DNA from: an uncultured Lachnospiraceae bacterium
GTDB taxonomy: Bacteria > Bacillota > Clostridia > Lachnospirales > Lachnospiraceae
Direction: 5' to 3'
Assembly (NCBI GenBank): GCA_947174505.1
Contig: CAMWJF010000034.1
Location: 1-44,094 of the forward strand
DNA length: 44,094 bases
Of this stretch, positions 1 through 8,311 are shown piece by piece. Made by a program: the position numbers and the translations under genes. A model generated the notes under the pieces. It was not told the DNA's origin and did no database searches. It saw nothing but the letters and a program-made list of their open reading frames with translations. Every line of letters begins with the position of its first letter. Position 1 is the first letter of the stretch.

Positions 1-70
1 GCCTGCTCAATCCTTATTTTATTTCCGATATTCTTGAAAATTGAATTCCGTGGAATAGACAAGATTCTTA

Positions 71-99
71 TTGACGGATAGCGAGATTAGTGCTATTTT
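71..99 (+). promoter_or_regulatory. candidate sigma-A promoter of the antiporter gene
   Basis: A -35 hexamer TTGACG (71-76) is followed after 17 bases by TATTTT (94-99). This would leave an untranslated leader of about 120 bases before the antiporter start at 228. The leader did not match any riboswitch class I can recognise by eye. The call rests on hexamer match and spacing only. Confidence 0.4.
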
Positions 100-227
100 A
101 CAACTTGGAGAATTGCAGTGACGGCTTACGGGACATTGGACAATTAGGAAAGGATCCATGGAAGTGTGCAGGCATTGTGATTCGGGGGAAAGACGGACTT
201 TTTTCAATACAGCAGGAGATGATACAG

Positions 228-1490
228 ATGCATGGTTACAAATTTTTATTAGATCTGGCAATTATTTTATTGTGTACCAAATTATTGGGTGTGGCGACGA
301 AGAGAGTACAGATGCCACAGGTGGTTGGCGCACTGGCGGCAGGGCTGCTGCTGGGACCGGCGATGTTTGGCGTCCTGTCAGAAACAGATTTTTTAGCGAC
401 AGTGGCAGAGCTGGGTGTAATTGTCCTGATGTTCAGCGCCGGACTGGAGACGGACATTAAGGAGCTGAAAAAGAGCGGAAAGGCTTCTCTGGTCATCGCT
501 TTTTGCGGCGTGCTCGTACCGATTGCGGGAGGATTTCTGGCGGCTTATTTCTTTAATAAGCCGGGAATGATAGAGTCGGATGCGGCGTGCAGTGTTCCGC
601 TGCAAAACATATTTATGGGCGTGATACTGACGGCCACTTCCGTCAGCATCACGGTAGAGACACTGAAAGAACTTGGAAAGCTGAAGACACGTACGGGCAA
701 TGCGATTCTCGGGGCGGCAATCATTGACGATATTCTCGGAATCGTTGCGTTGACAGTGATCACAAGCATGGCTGACCCTTCGGTTCACATCGCGGTAGTT
801 CTTGGAAAAGTGGCGGCATTTTTTGTGTTTGCCGTTGTGGTCGGATACTTGTTTTACAGGGTTTATATCTATTGGATGTCGCATGCCGATAAAATGCGCC
901 ACAGACATGTAATTGTCGCCTTTGTGTTCTGTCTGCTCATGGCATATCTGGCGGAGCATATGTTTGGTGTGGCGGATATTACGGGAGCGTACATAGCGGG
1001 ACTGATTATTTCCAACACGGAAAGATCCGAATATCTACAGAAAAAGTATGATATCTTATCGTATCTTTTGCTGTCCCCTGTTTTCTTTGCGAATATCGGA
1101 CTTGCCGTTGAGCTTCCGAGAATGACACCGATTATCATTCTGTTCACGGTGATTTTTGTTGTCGTGGCGGTTCTGACCAAGGTTGTCGGGTGCGGTCTGG
1201 GCGCAAAGCTGTGTGGATATCAGCCGCACCAGTGCTGGCGTATCGGAATCGGAATGGTGTCCAGAGGCGAGGTTGCCCTCATAGTGGCAAGTAAGGGAGC
1301 ATCTGTGGGACTGTTGGGAAGCGCTTTTATGGGACCGATAGTGGTTATGGTTGTGATTACGACAATCATAACGCCGATCCTGTTAAAACTTGTCTATAAG
1401 AGCGGCACAATTACCGCTGTGAATGTAAGTGAAGATATAACAGGATATCACGAGAAAATTACAAATATACGGCAGAAAGAAATGGACTAG
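228..1490 (+). CDS. CPA2-family cation/proton antiporter (KefB/NhaS3-like)
   Basis: The product is a 420-residue integral membrane protein made almost entirely of hydrophobic helices, as in the monovalent cation:proton antiporter-2 family, which exchanges Na+ or K+ for protons across the cytoplasmic membrane. The early PQVVGALAAGLLLGP stretch, the IIDDILGIV segment (paired aspartates in the middle of the transport core) and a late VSRGEVALIVA stretch are typical of the family. There is no RCK/TrkA-N nucleotide-binding tail, so the protein is the transport domain alone. I chose ATG 228 because AGGAG at 214-218 precedes it by nine bases and the protein then begins just before the first membrane helix. 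Upstream in-frame starts lack a ribosome site. The gene stands alone and ends at a terminator. The ion transported cannot be read from the sequence. Confidence 0.85.
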   Translation: MHGYKFLLDLAIILLCTKLLGVATKRVQMPQVVGALAAGLLLGPAMFGVLSETDFLATVAELGVIVLMFSAGLETDIKELKKSGKASLVIAFCGVLVPIAGGFLAAYFFNKPGMIESDAACSVPLQNIFMGVILTATSVSITVETLKELGKLKTRTGNAILGAAIIDDILGIVALTVITSMADPSVHIAVVLGKVAAFFVFAVVVGYLFYRVYIYWMSHADKMRHRHVIVAFVFCLLMAYLAEHMFGVADITGAYIAGLIISNTERSEYLQKKYDILSYLLLSPVFFANIGLAVELPRMTPIIILFTVIFVVVAVLTKVVGCGLGAKLCGYQPHQCWRIGIGMVSRGEVALIVASKGASVGLLGSAFMGPIVVMVVITTIITPILLKLVYKSGTITAVNVSEDITGYHEKITNIRQKEMD

Positions 1491-1542
1491 GCACATAATA
1501 TAACCTTTGGGTATAAACTGATGAACAAAACGAGATAAAAAG

Positions 1543-1571
1543 CACTCAAAAATCAATTTGGGTGTTTTTTT
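1543..1571 (+). terminator. rho-independent terminator after the antiporter
   Basis: CACTCAAA (1543-1550) pairs with TTTGGGTG (1557-1564) with one G-U pair, and seven T residues follow (1565-1571). The hairpin lies about 50 bases after the antiporter stop codon. The stem is short and A/U rich but the T tract is good. Confidence 0.7.
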
Positions 1572-1591
1572 CATGAATAGCAATCAGAAGC

Positions 1592-1620
1592 ATGACTTTT
1601 AGGTGAATTTGTGGTAAAAT
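1592..1620 (+). promoter_or_regulatory. weak candidate promoter before the chemoreceptor
   Basis: ATGACT (1592-1597), a 17-base spacer and TAAAAT (1615-1620) form a moderate sigma-A-type match about 160 bases before the chemoreceptor start. A GCCGACAT string near 1690 resembles the -10 of flagellar sigma-D promoters, but I found no TAAA -35 at the required distance. The 1491-1781 gap otherwise shows only the terminator of the upstream gene. Confidence 0.25.
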
Positions 1621-1781
1621 ACTGTTGGCTCAAAGTTTCAGCTAAAATATTTTATTTCTTTATAGTTCGCTTATCAGACAGAAAAAATATGCCGACATAT
1701 ACTTAAAAAGTTGTGTGAAAAATAACGACCATTTTACGATCGGCATCTGTGAGCGATGCAACACGAAAGGAGACTGGAGAC

Positions 1782-3488
1782 ATGATTAGCTGTCTGCAAA
1801 ATTTGAAAATCAGAGTAAAACTTTATATCCTCATAGGGGTCGCCCTGTTTGGCATGTTTTTGATCAGCGGTGTGTCGTTCTACCTCATGGGTGAGATGAA
1901 CGAAATGACAAGTGACATTTCAACAAGCTGGCTTCCCAGTATCGATATGGCGCGGGACATGAGCAACACCATTTCCAATATCCGACTCAATGAATTGGGG
2001 TACCTTACCGCAATATCCGATGAGGTAGAAGAATTCAGCCTCCAATATATCCAAAGTGAAAAGGAAGATATGAATACGCTTTTGGCTACATATGGGGAAT
2101 TAATTGATGAAGAAGAAAGAACGCTTTACGATAATGCCATGAATTTCTGGACGCAGTACAATGAAGCGGATGAAGAAATGATAGCATTAGGCAGGGAGGG
2201 GCGCACAGAGGAGGCCCGCGCTATTCTGGAAGGTGAATGTGTGGATCTATACAATTCCCTGAACAACGCTTTTAACGATATTATTACCTACAATACAGAA
2301 GGCAGTGACGAAGCGACAGAAGAAAGTTTTATCCTTTACGAAACAGCCACCGGTCTTATGGCAGCGGTTATCATTGGCGTAATCATTGTGGGAGTCATCT
2401 TCTCATTTATCATTATACGCCTGATCAGGAACCCCATTTCTGAAATCGAGAAGGCCGCCATCAAAATGGCAGAGGGTGATCTGGATGCAGAGATTTCCTA
2501 TACAGCCAAGGATGAGCTGGGCGTTCTTGCCGCTCAGGTGCGCAGACTGATCCATAAGCTTCAGGTCATTATGGATGATGAGAACAAATTCCTTGCGAAA
2601 ATGGCGGAAGGAGATTTTACGGTGGATTCTATCTGCGAAGGAGAATATACTGGCGGTTTTCATCCGCTCCTTGTTTCTTTCCGGGGCATAGCAGAACAGC
2701 TCAATGACACGATGCTGCAGATCAGCCAAAGCTCTTCCAGAGTTGCCGTTGAGGCGGAACAGGTGTCGAATGGCGCCCAGGCGCTTGCTCAGGGAGCCAC
2801 CGAACAGGCAGGCTCTGTGCAGGAACTTGCTGCCACCATCAATGAAATTTCCAACAAGGTGAAGCAAAATGCAGATAACGCACGGCAGGCCAATGAAACG
2901 GCAGGCAGTGTCAGCGCGAAAATGAATGCGAGCAACGAAAAAATGCAGCACATGATGCAGGCAATGGGAGATATCAGCGACTGCTCCAGTGAAATCGGCA
3001 AGATCATAAAGACGATTGAAGATATTGCTTTCCAGACCAATATTCTTGCTCTTAACGCTGCTGTAGAAGCCGCCCGCGCAGGTACGGCGGGAAAAGGGTT
3101 TGCTGTAGTAGCCGAGGAAGTCCGCAGTCTGGCAAGTAAAAGTGCAGAGGCCTCAAAAAATACCGCTGCTTTGATTGAAAATTCGCTGAGAGCAGTAAAA
3201 AATGGAACGCAGATTGCAGACGAAACAGCGCAGTCTCTGCATCAGGTTGTAAATGAAGTAAATGAAATGACAGACATTATCGGACAGATTTCAGAGGCCA
3301 GCAGCACGCAGGCTGATTCTATCGCCCAGATCATGACGGGAATTGACCAGATTTCCAGCGTTGTGCAGACGAATGCGGCGACTGCGGAAGAAAGCGCGGC
3401 TGCAAGCGAAGAGCTGTCTACCCAGTCACAGCTTATGAAGGGGCTTGTAGGAAAGTTTAAGTTAAAGGGCAGTTCTACAATACAGTAA
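1782..3488 (+). CDS. methyl-accepting chemotaxis protein with four-helix-bundle sensor
   Basis: This 568-residue chemoreceptor has a membrane helix near residues 13-36, an extracytoplasmic helical region of about 150 residues resembling a 4HB_MCP sensor, a second membrane helix near 190-213, a HAMP linker starting with [14 protein letters not shown], and a long cytoplasmic signalling domain. The signalling tip is clear in [20 protein letters not shown] followed by [15 protein letters not shown], the conserved contact site for CheA and CheW. There is no C-terminal CheR-binding pentapeptide. I chose ATG 1782 because AAAGGAGA lies just upstream and an N-terminal helix follows. The in-frame GTG at 1749 has no such site. 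The gene stands alone between two terminators, with no che gene nearby. The ligand is unknown. Confidence 0.9.
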   Translation: MISCLQNLKIRVKLYILIGVALFGMFLISGVSFYLMGEMNEMTSDISTSWLPSIDMARDMSNTISNIRLNELGYLTAISDEVEEFSLQYIQSEKEDMNTLLATYGELIDEEERTLYDNAMNFWTQYNEADEEMIALGREGRTEEARAILEGECVDLYNSLNNAFNDIITYNTEGSDEATEESFILYETATGLMAAVIIGVIIVGVIFSFIIIRLIRNPISEIEKAAIKMAEGDLDAEISYTAKDELGVLAAQVRRLIHKLQVIMDDENKFLAKMAEGDFTVDSICEGEYTGGFHPLLVSFRGIAEQLNDTMLQISQSSSRVAVEAEQVSNGAQALAQGATEQAGSVQELAATINEISNKVKQNADNARQANETAGSVSAKMNASNEKMQHMMQAMGDISDCSSEIGKIIKTIEDIAFQTNILALNAAVEAARAGTAGKGFAVVAEEVRSLASKSAEASKNTAALIENSLRAVKNGTQIADETAQSLHQVVNEVNEMTDIIGQISEASSTQADSIAQIMTGIDQISSVVQTNAATAEESAAASEELSTQSQLMKGLVGKFKLKGSSTIQ

Positions 3489-3510
3489 AAATGATACGAG
3501 GTCGATCAGC

Positions 3511-3541
3511 AGCCGTTCATAAAATGTTATGGGCGGCTTTT
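3511..3541 (+). terminator. terminator of the chemoreceptor gene
   Basis: AGCCGTTCATAA (arm starting at 3511) pairs with TTATGGGCGGCT (ending at 3538) through a 12-bp stem with two G-U pairs and a short loop. A run of T follows. It begins 22 bases after the chemoreceptor stop. Confidence 0.75.
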
Positions 3542-3587
3542 GCTGTGTCACTGGCAATTAAGCGTGATTTATATTATCCGGTTAATG

Positions 3588-3619
3588 AAAAAAGAACTGT
3601 AGGCCGCATTGGCCTACAG
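3588..3619 (-). terminator. terminator of the GH42 operon, overlapping the stop codon
   Basis: On the minus strand CTGTAGGCC, a five-base loop and GGCCTACAG form a perfect nine-bp stem, followed by a T-rich tail (minus strand of 3588-3596). The TAG stop of the beta-galactosidase gene lies inside the first arm, so translation ends in the terminator itself. Together with the plus-strand hairpin at 3511 it isolates the two convergent genes. Confidence 0.8.
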
Positions 3620-5728
3620 CTCCTCCACAATCAGGAAATCCCAGCATGACAGGGAAAGGCGGCTGTCCTCCTTTATGACGGGGAGAGGTTTTTTGCCGGA
3701 ATCGGGTTTGGAGTCCGCCAAACCGGCGGCGCTTTCTGCGGGTGAACCGGTGTCACTGGTTAAAGTATGCGGTTCGTGCCCGGAGAGAAGCATACGGGCG
3801 TCGGGGCCGTGGTAGACGGTTTCCTGCGGTTCCTCGGAATAATTAAAATAATAGGTAATCTGTTTTTGCAGGCCGTTTGTGCCCCGTTTGACGATCAGGG
3901 GATAAACGGCTTCTTCCATGGGGATATCGGCCTTTTCACAGAGAAAGGCAAGTATCTTTTTCAGCGCGTCCGCATCGGTATAGCAGCCCAGATAGGCGGC
4001 GTAGCCCTGACCGAACGGGTTTCCCGTGAGAGCGGCGCAGTCCCCCCAATGGGGATGGTCGTATAAGGCCAGCGTCCCGGCGGTATCGGGGAGAAGAAGT
4101 TCCATCCAGTGGTGCACGCAATTATGCGCTGTTCCGTCCGCCTGCGGATGTTCCGGATTCATTTTCAGTCCCACATGGACAGCGTCCGTGAACTGGTCGT
4201 AGGTCATACCGAAAACATCTGTCAGGCCGTGGGGCAGATCGTCGTGATAGATTTTGAGCATTCTGTCCGCCACCGCCGTTTTGAAGGTAGAGAGCAGGAC
4301 GCCGCCCGCCTGTACATAGTCTTTCAGCGCATCCGTCAGTCTGTCGGAGACACTGTAGAGTGCGGGTGTAATCAGCAGTTTGTATTGGCTAAATAAGTCG
4401 ATATCGTTCTCGGCTGAGAGAATATCACATTCCACATTCATCTCATAGAGGGCGTCGAAAACCCAGCGGAAAACGTCATTGTATGTCGGACCGTTCTGGA
4501 TGGGGAACCATTGCAGGGCGTCTAAGGAGACATTGTCCAGAAGGATTGCCACGGAACAGTGCTTTTTCAAATTGACCAGATGAGTACCGTACTCGGCGAA
4601 GTCCGCGCCGATGCGGCAGGCTTCCCGGTAGGTGGCGTTTTCTTTCAGGTTGTGGCTTAAAACGCCCTTCCAGTAAGACTCAATGGCGTTGTGGATGGAG
4701 TGCCAGTGCCAGTATTCCACGCAGTTGGCGCCGTTCGCCAGATGGCTGAACGCCTGCAGTCGGAGCTGTCCCGGATAGGAAAGCCAGCCGTGGTTGCCCT
4801 GCGCCTCGGTTTCCAGAACGAGATAATTGTCCTTTTTTAAGGAGCGGGCAATGGCGCCGCCGAAAGCGATCTCCTTGCCTGTCAGATCCTGCGCGGAGGG
4901 GTGGTAGATATCGCATCCCGCTATGGTGAGCGGTCTGGCGGCATCCCACTGGTTAACCTCCGGCTGCATACCAAAGGAATAGCCGCGCCAGTCATAATCG
5001 AAATTCTGTGTGATGAACTGCTCCGGGCGCGCATAAGAAGCGACGATCTCCGCCTGTAGGGAAAGGAAATCCGTCACCAGTTTTCTCTGGAATTTCCGGT
5101 ATTCCTCACCGAGACTGGCGTTGATGGTGCCGCGCACATCGGGAAAATCTTCCCATGCGTTGATGCGGTTGCTCCAGTAATCCAGTCCCCATGCCTCGTT
5201 TAAAAGAGTCAGGTCGTCATGGAACAGGTTCCGCACATAGTCCACAAATTTTCTCTGGGCGTAGGCGGAGCAGGTGTCGTAGGATTTCGTTTCATTGTCG
5301 AGCTGGAAACCGATTACATGATCGTATTTTTGCACTTCTTCCATCAGTCGGCGGATAATTCTGTCCACATGTTTCAGATAGCCGGGGTGGGCGATATCCA
5401 TGTTCTGTCTGTGGCCGTAACGCCCCGGTCCGTCGTGAGTCTCGGTAATGATGTCCGGGTATTTGCGGGCAAGCCAGGTGGGAACCGCGTAGGTGGGTGT
5501 GCCCACGATCACCTGTATGCCGTGCTCCTTTGAACAGGACAGCATACGGTGCAGATGGGTGAAATCGAAAACGCCGTCCTGCGGCTCCCATGTACTCCAT
5601 GTGGACTCTGCGATGCGGATCACGTTCATGCCCGCCTTTTTCATCATTTCCATGTCGGTTTCGATGCGGTCTACGGGAAGATATTCGTCGTAGTATGCCG
5701 CGCCAAAGAGAATTTTGTCTGTTTTCAT
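3614..5728 (-). CDS. glycoside hydrolase family 42 beta-galactosidase
   Basis: The 704-residue protein has the usual GH42 layout: an N-terminal TIM barrel starting with LFGAAYYDEY, a trimerisation-type middle domain with ITPALYSVSD, and a C-terminal beta domain. The likely acid/base is Glu146 in FQLDNETKS. The likely nucleophile is Glu306 in VLETEAQGNHGW. The family cleaves terminal beta-galactosides, often from plant or host oligosaccharides, by a retaining mechanism. There is no signal peptide, so it should be cytoplasmic and act on imported oligosaccharides. No sugar transporter lies next to it. It follows the DUF3842 gene by 41 bases on the same strand, so the two are probably co-transcribed. 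The start has an AAGGA site and agrees with the family's N-terminus. Activity on beta-galactoside rather than alpha-arabinoside is inferred. Confidence 0.9.
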   Translation of the reverse strand: MKTDKILFGAAYYDEYLPVDRIETDMEMMKKAGMNVIRIAESTWSTWEPQDGVFDFTHLHRMLSCSKEHGIQVIVGTPTYAVPTWLARKYPDIITETHDGPGRYGHRQNMDIAHPGYLKHVDRIIRRLMEEVQKYDHVIGFQLDNETKSYDTCSAYAQRKFVDYVRNLFHDDLTLLNEAWGLDYWSNRINAWEDFPDVRGTINASLGEEYRKFQRKLVTDFLSLQAEIVASYARPEQFITQNFDYDWRGYSFGMQPEVNQWDAARPLTIAGCDIYHPSAQDLTGKEIAFGGAIARSLKKDNYLVLETEAQGNHGWLSYPGQLRLQAFSHLANGANCVEYWHWHSIHNAIESYWKGVLSHNLKENATYREACRIGADFAEYGTHLVNLKKHCSVAILLDNVSLDALQWFPIQNGPTYNDVFRWVFDALYEMNVECDILSAENDIDLFSQYKLLITPALYSVSDRLTDALKDYVQAGGVLLSTFKTAVADRMLKIYHDDLPHGLTDVFGMTYDQFTDAVHVGLKMNPEHPQADGTAHNCVHHWMELLLPDTAGTLALYDHPHWGDCAALTGNPFGQGYAAYLGCYTDADALKKILAFLCEKADIPMEEAVYPLIVKRGTNGLQKQITYYFNYSEEPQETVYHGPDARMLLSGHEPHTLTSDTGSPAESAAGLADSKPDSGKKPLPVIKEDSRLSLSCWDFLIVEEL

Positions 5729-5769
5729 AGTGATATCCTTTCTTCCTTATCTTTTCCGGTAAAATGGTT

Positions 5770-6180
5770 TCAGGATGGCAGCATGGCTTCCAGCCGTTCC
5801 AACGCCAGCCGGATATATTCGCCGAGGGAATTTTCTGCGCACCCTGCGATAAAGTGATTGCAGCGGTTGACGGGGATCAGTATTTTAAAGGCCTTGCTTG
5901 CGCCCACGGCGGCAGCGATGGCCGGGGTGATCTCCCCGAGCAGGGCGTTTGCGAAGACGATGCCCACGGGGCCGATGACAAGATCGGCGTCAGACACGTT
6001 TACCAGCACGGCGTTCTCGCCGGTTGCGCCAAAGTCTGCGCCAGCCTTTAACATGGCGGCGGTGGCGGCGGTGTTGGTGCCGATGGCGTAAAGCTCTAAA
6101 TCTTTATGCTTTGCCTTGATCTGCTCGATGACGGTCTTGCCGATGCGGCCGCCCTGGCCGTCGATGACGGTGATTTTCAT
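5770..6180 (-). CDS. DUF3842 family protein
   Basis: This is a 136-residue soluble protein beginning MKITVIDGQGGRIGK, a glycine-rich nucleotide-binding-like N-terminus followed by alternating hydrophobic strands and helices. It resembles the DUF3842 family of Clostridia, whose function is unknown. I chose the internal ATG at 6180 (reading leftward) because AAGGAGG sits at the right distance, and the extra 15 upstream residues have no homology-like character. It precedes the beta-galactosidase gene by 41 bases and is probably the first gene of that operon. A Rossmann-like small-molecule-binding role is a guess from the N-terminus only. Confidence 0.75.
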   Translation of the reverse strand: MKITVIDGQGGRIGKTVIEQIKAKHKDLELYAIGTNTAATAAMLKAGADFGATGENAVLVNVSDADLVIGPVGIVFANALLGEITPAIAAAVGASKAFKILIPVNRCNHFIAGCAENSLGEYIRLALERLEAMLPS

Positions 6181-6242
6181 GTGGGGTTCCTCCTTATTTT
6201 GATGCCAAAACAGGCAATGGCGCAACGCGCCACAGCATTTTC

Positions 6243-6272
6243 ATGAAAGATAACAATATGAAAGATAACAAT
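6243..6272 (+). repeat. 15-bp tandem direct repeat upstream of spoVAA
   Basis: ATGAAAGATAACAAT occurs twice with no gap (6243-6257 and 6258-6272). It sits in the 205-bp divergent gap between the DUF3842 gene and spoVAA, just upstream of the sigma-G-like promoter, where an activator site could lie. It may also be a simple slippage duplication. Confidence 0.8.
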
Positions 6273-6293
6273 AGTGTACCATAAGTGTATTGT

Positions 6294-6322
6294 GTATAAA
6301 ATAGAAAAATATCCTTATAATA
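6294..6322 (+). promoter_or_regulatory. candidate sigma-G promoter of spoVAA-AB-AC
   Basis: GTATA (6294-6298), a 17-base spacer and TATAATA (6316-6322) fit the forespore sigma-G pattern GHATR, 17-18 bases, CATHHTA, except for T in place of the first C. A sigma-A reading would have a poor -35 (TGTATA). The match is consistent with the known sigma-G control of spoVA in Bacillus subtilis. A perfect match to the same consensus lies upstream of spoVAD at 42702. Confidence 0.55.
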
Positions 6323-6333
6323 TGCTTTATCAA

Positions 6334-6352
6334 ATTGTCGCAATGCGACAAT
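6334..6352. promoter_or_regulatory. perfect 8-bp inverted repeat in the spoVAA leader
   Basis: ATTGTCGC and GCGACAAT flank a three-base centre (AAT). The repeat starts 12 bases after the proposed -10 and ends 33 bases before the spoVAA start. The position over or just after the transcription start fits a repressor operator. The three-base centre is also compatible with a tight RNA hairpin. I do not recognise the cognate regulator. Confidence 0.6.
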
Positions 6353-6385
6353 AGTAAAAGAAAATGGTAGGAAACAGGAGAAGTT

Positions 6386-7021
6386 ATGTCAACTAACAGC
6401 GCGACAATTTATCTGAAAGCGGAACAGAATGTGGAGGTGCAGACGCCGGAGGTGTGCGTTAAGGATATCGCGGCTTTGACCTGTGCGGATCCCCATGTGC
6501 TTGCAAAGGCAAAATCCCTTAAGCTGTGGGCATTTCATGAAGGGGAAAGAAAAAGACAGGTTATCAGCGTGCTTAAGGTCATTGAGGAAATCGAGAAGGC
6601 ATGTCCGGGCGCGAGCGTGGAAAGTCTGGGCGAGCCGGATGTGCTGGTGGAGTGGATCAGCGTGGACAGACACAAAGGCTTTGTCCAGTGGTGCAAGCTG
6701 GCCTTCGTGTCTCTGGTCAGTTTTTTTGGAACTGCTTTTACGATTATGGCTTTTCACAACGATATCGGCATCAACGACGTTTTCTCGAAGCTCTATGAGA
6801 TGGTAATGGGCTTTCGGGGGGACGGGTACGGCATTCTGGAGCTGTCCTATTCGGTCGGGCTGGCGGTGGGGATTATCGTATTCTTTAACCATATCGGCGG
6901 CAGGCGGATCACGAAAGACCCGACCCCAATTGAGGTGGAGATGAGAATTTATGAAGAGGATGTGAATAAGGCGCTTATCGCGACGGCGGACAGGGAGGGA
7001 AAGACCATTGATGTTTCTTAA
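6386..7021 (+). CDS. spoVAA: stage V sporulation protein AA
   Basis: The 211-residue product has a soluble N-terminal half of about 110 residues (beginning around ATIYLKAEQNVEV) and two membrane segments (about 110-135 and 155-180), as expected for SpoVAA, about 206 residues in Bacillus subtilis. SpoVA proteins form the forespore inner-membrane channel for uptake of dipicolinic acid during sporulation and its release in germination. AGGAG lies seven bases before the ATG. The gene overlaps spoVAB by 11 bases. A sigma-G-like promoter and an inverted repeat lie upstream. Recognition is from overall architecture and the adjoining spoVAB and spoVAC genes. Confidence 0.85.
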   Translation: MSTNSATIYLKAEQNVEVQTPEVCVKDIAALTCADPHVLAKAKSLKLWAFHEGERKRQVISVLKVIEEIEKACPGASVESLGEPDVLVEWISVDRHKGFVQWCKLAFVSLVSFFGTAFTIMAFHNDIGINDVFSKLYEMVMGFRGDGYGILELSYSVGLAVGIIVFFNHIGGRRITKDPTPIEVEMRIYEEDVNKALIATADREGKTIDVS

Positions 7022-7496
7022 ACAGCTTCTTTTGGCGGTGATCGGGGCGAGTGCGGGGCTGATCGTGTCAGCGGGCGTGTTCACGGTGCTGATTTCGGTG
7101 GGGCTGATTCCGCGGTTTGCAGGGAAAATGCATGTGGCGAAAAAGGTGTTTGTGCTGGAAGAGATGGTGGTGTTGGGCACGCTGACAGGGAGCTTTTTCA
7201 GCGTTTTCGGAGAGTGGGGTAAGGTGGGGGCCTTTGTGAGGACACATGCGCTTTTCGGGGCGGCCACTGACGGCATGTGGAATATTACGGGGACACTGAT
7301 ACAGATCGTGTTCGGCCTGTTCGCGGGCATTTTTGTGGGGTGTCTTGCCCTTGCCATTGCGGAAATGTTAAACACCATCCCGGTCTTTGCCAGAAGGATC
7401 GGCTTCCGTCACGGGCTGGGGATTGCGATACTGGCGGTGGCCTTGGGAAAACTTCTGGGGAGTCTGATCTACTTTACACAGCGGGTATTCTTGTGA
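7011..7496 (+). CDS. spoVAB: stage V sporulation protein AB
   Basis: This 161-residue membrane protein has four to five hydrophobic helices, a conserved middle segment with IPRFAGKMHVAKKVF, and an IAEMLNTIPVFARRI segment typical of SpoVAB. It works with SpoVAA and SpoVAC in the spore inner membrane. The ATG at 7011 lies inside the last codons of spoVAA, so the two are translationally coupled. A TTG one codon upstream is less likely. The gap to spoVAC is 105 bases and holds no gene. Confidence 0.85.
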   Translation: MFLKQLLLAVIGASAGLIVSAGVFTVLISVGLIPRFAGKMHVAKKVFVLEEMVVLGTLTGSFFSVFGEWGKVGAFVRTHALFGAATDGMWNITGTLIQIVFGLFAGIFVGCLALAIAEMLNTIPVFARRIGFRHGLGIAILAVALGKLLGSLIYFTQRVFL

Positions 7497-7601
7497 AAAG
7501 CAATCATAGCAGACAAATTGGGATGGACGCAAAACGGCTGGTGCGTGGAAATGTAAGGCTGGAATAAAGGGCATGAAAACGAGAAAAAGGAGAGACAGAT
7601 C

Positions 7602-8111
7602 ATGACACAGAATCAGGTGCAGAATGAAACACAGAAACAGGAGGGAAAGATGACGCAGCAGGAGAAGGAGCAGGCTTACAGGCAGCATGTGGAGCAGGCC
7701 ACGCCGAAATACAGTATGCCCGTCCGTATGGCAAAGGCCTTTGTCGTCGGCGGTATCATCTGCGTGATCGGACAGTGCATTTTAAATTATGCGACAAACA
7801 GCATGGGTCTTGATAAGGAGACTGCCGGTTCGTGGTGTTCCATGCTTCTGGTGCTTGCAAGTGTGCTGCTGACAGGATTCGGCCTATACCACAAATGTGT
7901 GGAGTGGGGCGGTGCGGGCGCGCTTGTGCCGATCACGGGTTTTGCAAACTCCGTGGCCTCGGCGGCCATCGAATACCAGAAGGAAGGACAGGTATTCGGT
8001 ATCGGGTGTAAAATTTTCACCATCGCCGGGCCGGTGATTCTGTATGGAATATTTACAAGCTGGGCGCTTGGCGTGGTTTACTGGATTGGGAAATGTTTAG
8101 GAATATTTTGA
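7602..8111 (+). CDS. spoVAC: stage V sporulation protein AC
   Basis: The 169-residue protein has a hydrophilic, Gln-rich N-terminus and then the SpoVAC/SpoVAE-family membrane domain, with VGGIICVIGQ, WGGAGALVPITGFANSVASAA and a FTIAGPVILYG segment. In Bacillus SpoVAC acts as a mechanosensitive channel component for dipicolinate release. AAGGAG lies upstream of the ATG. The usual next genes, spoVAD and spoVAE, do not follow. An AT-rich accessory pair comes next and spoVAD lies 34.7 kb away. The N-terminal extension of about 35 residues is longer than in Bacillus; an internal ATG at 7650 is a possible alternative. Confidence 0.92.
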   Translation: MTQNQVQNETQKQEGKMTQQEKEQAYRQHVEQATPKYSMPVRMAKAFVVGGIICVIGQCILNYATNSMGLDKETAGSWCSMLLVLASVLLTGFGLYHKCVEWGGAGALVPITGFANSVASAAIEYQKEGQVFGIGCKIFTIAGPVILYGIFTSWALGVVYWIGKCLGIF

Positions 8112-8144
8112 GAGAAATCATAGATAAAGAAAGCCTGTTTTTCA

Positions 8145-8173
8145 TTGCCCTTTTAATTCCTTTTTATTATAAT
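8145..8173 (+). promoter_or_regulatory. candidate sigma-A promoter of the JAB-domain gene
   Basis: TTGCCC (8145-8150), a 17-base spacer and a perfect TATAAT (8168-8173) lie about 140 bases before the TTG start of the JAB gene. This suggests that the accessory pair is transcribed separately from the spoVA genes, although no strong terminator separates them. Confidence 0.5.
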
Positions 8174-8311
8174 GTGAATATACTGAAAGGCAAGTGTGAC
8201 GGCAGTAATTAATGTTCCATTAAACAAATGGGCTGAGGAATTGGAGAAATGTGTGTTTTAATTGAAGGTATATAAAAGATATCATATGAGTGAATGTAAA
8301 GGGGGTGTCTC

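Noticed and set aside
100..227. A riboswitch in the antiporter leader
   Set aside because: The roughly 120-base leader contains GGGAC-type strings, but I could not fit it to c-di-AMP, sodium, lithium, guanidine or other classes by eye.
1640..1781. A sigma-D flagellar promoter for the first chemoreceptor
   Set aside because: GCCGACAT resembles the -10, but no TAAA lies 15-16 bases upstream.
6389..7378. A 329-codon open frame opposite spoVAA and spoVAB
   Set aside because: It is antisense to two recognisable sporulation genes, its product is rich in His, Pro and Arg, and it has no ribosome site.
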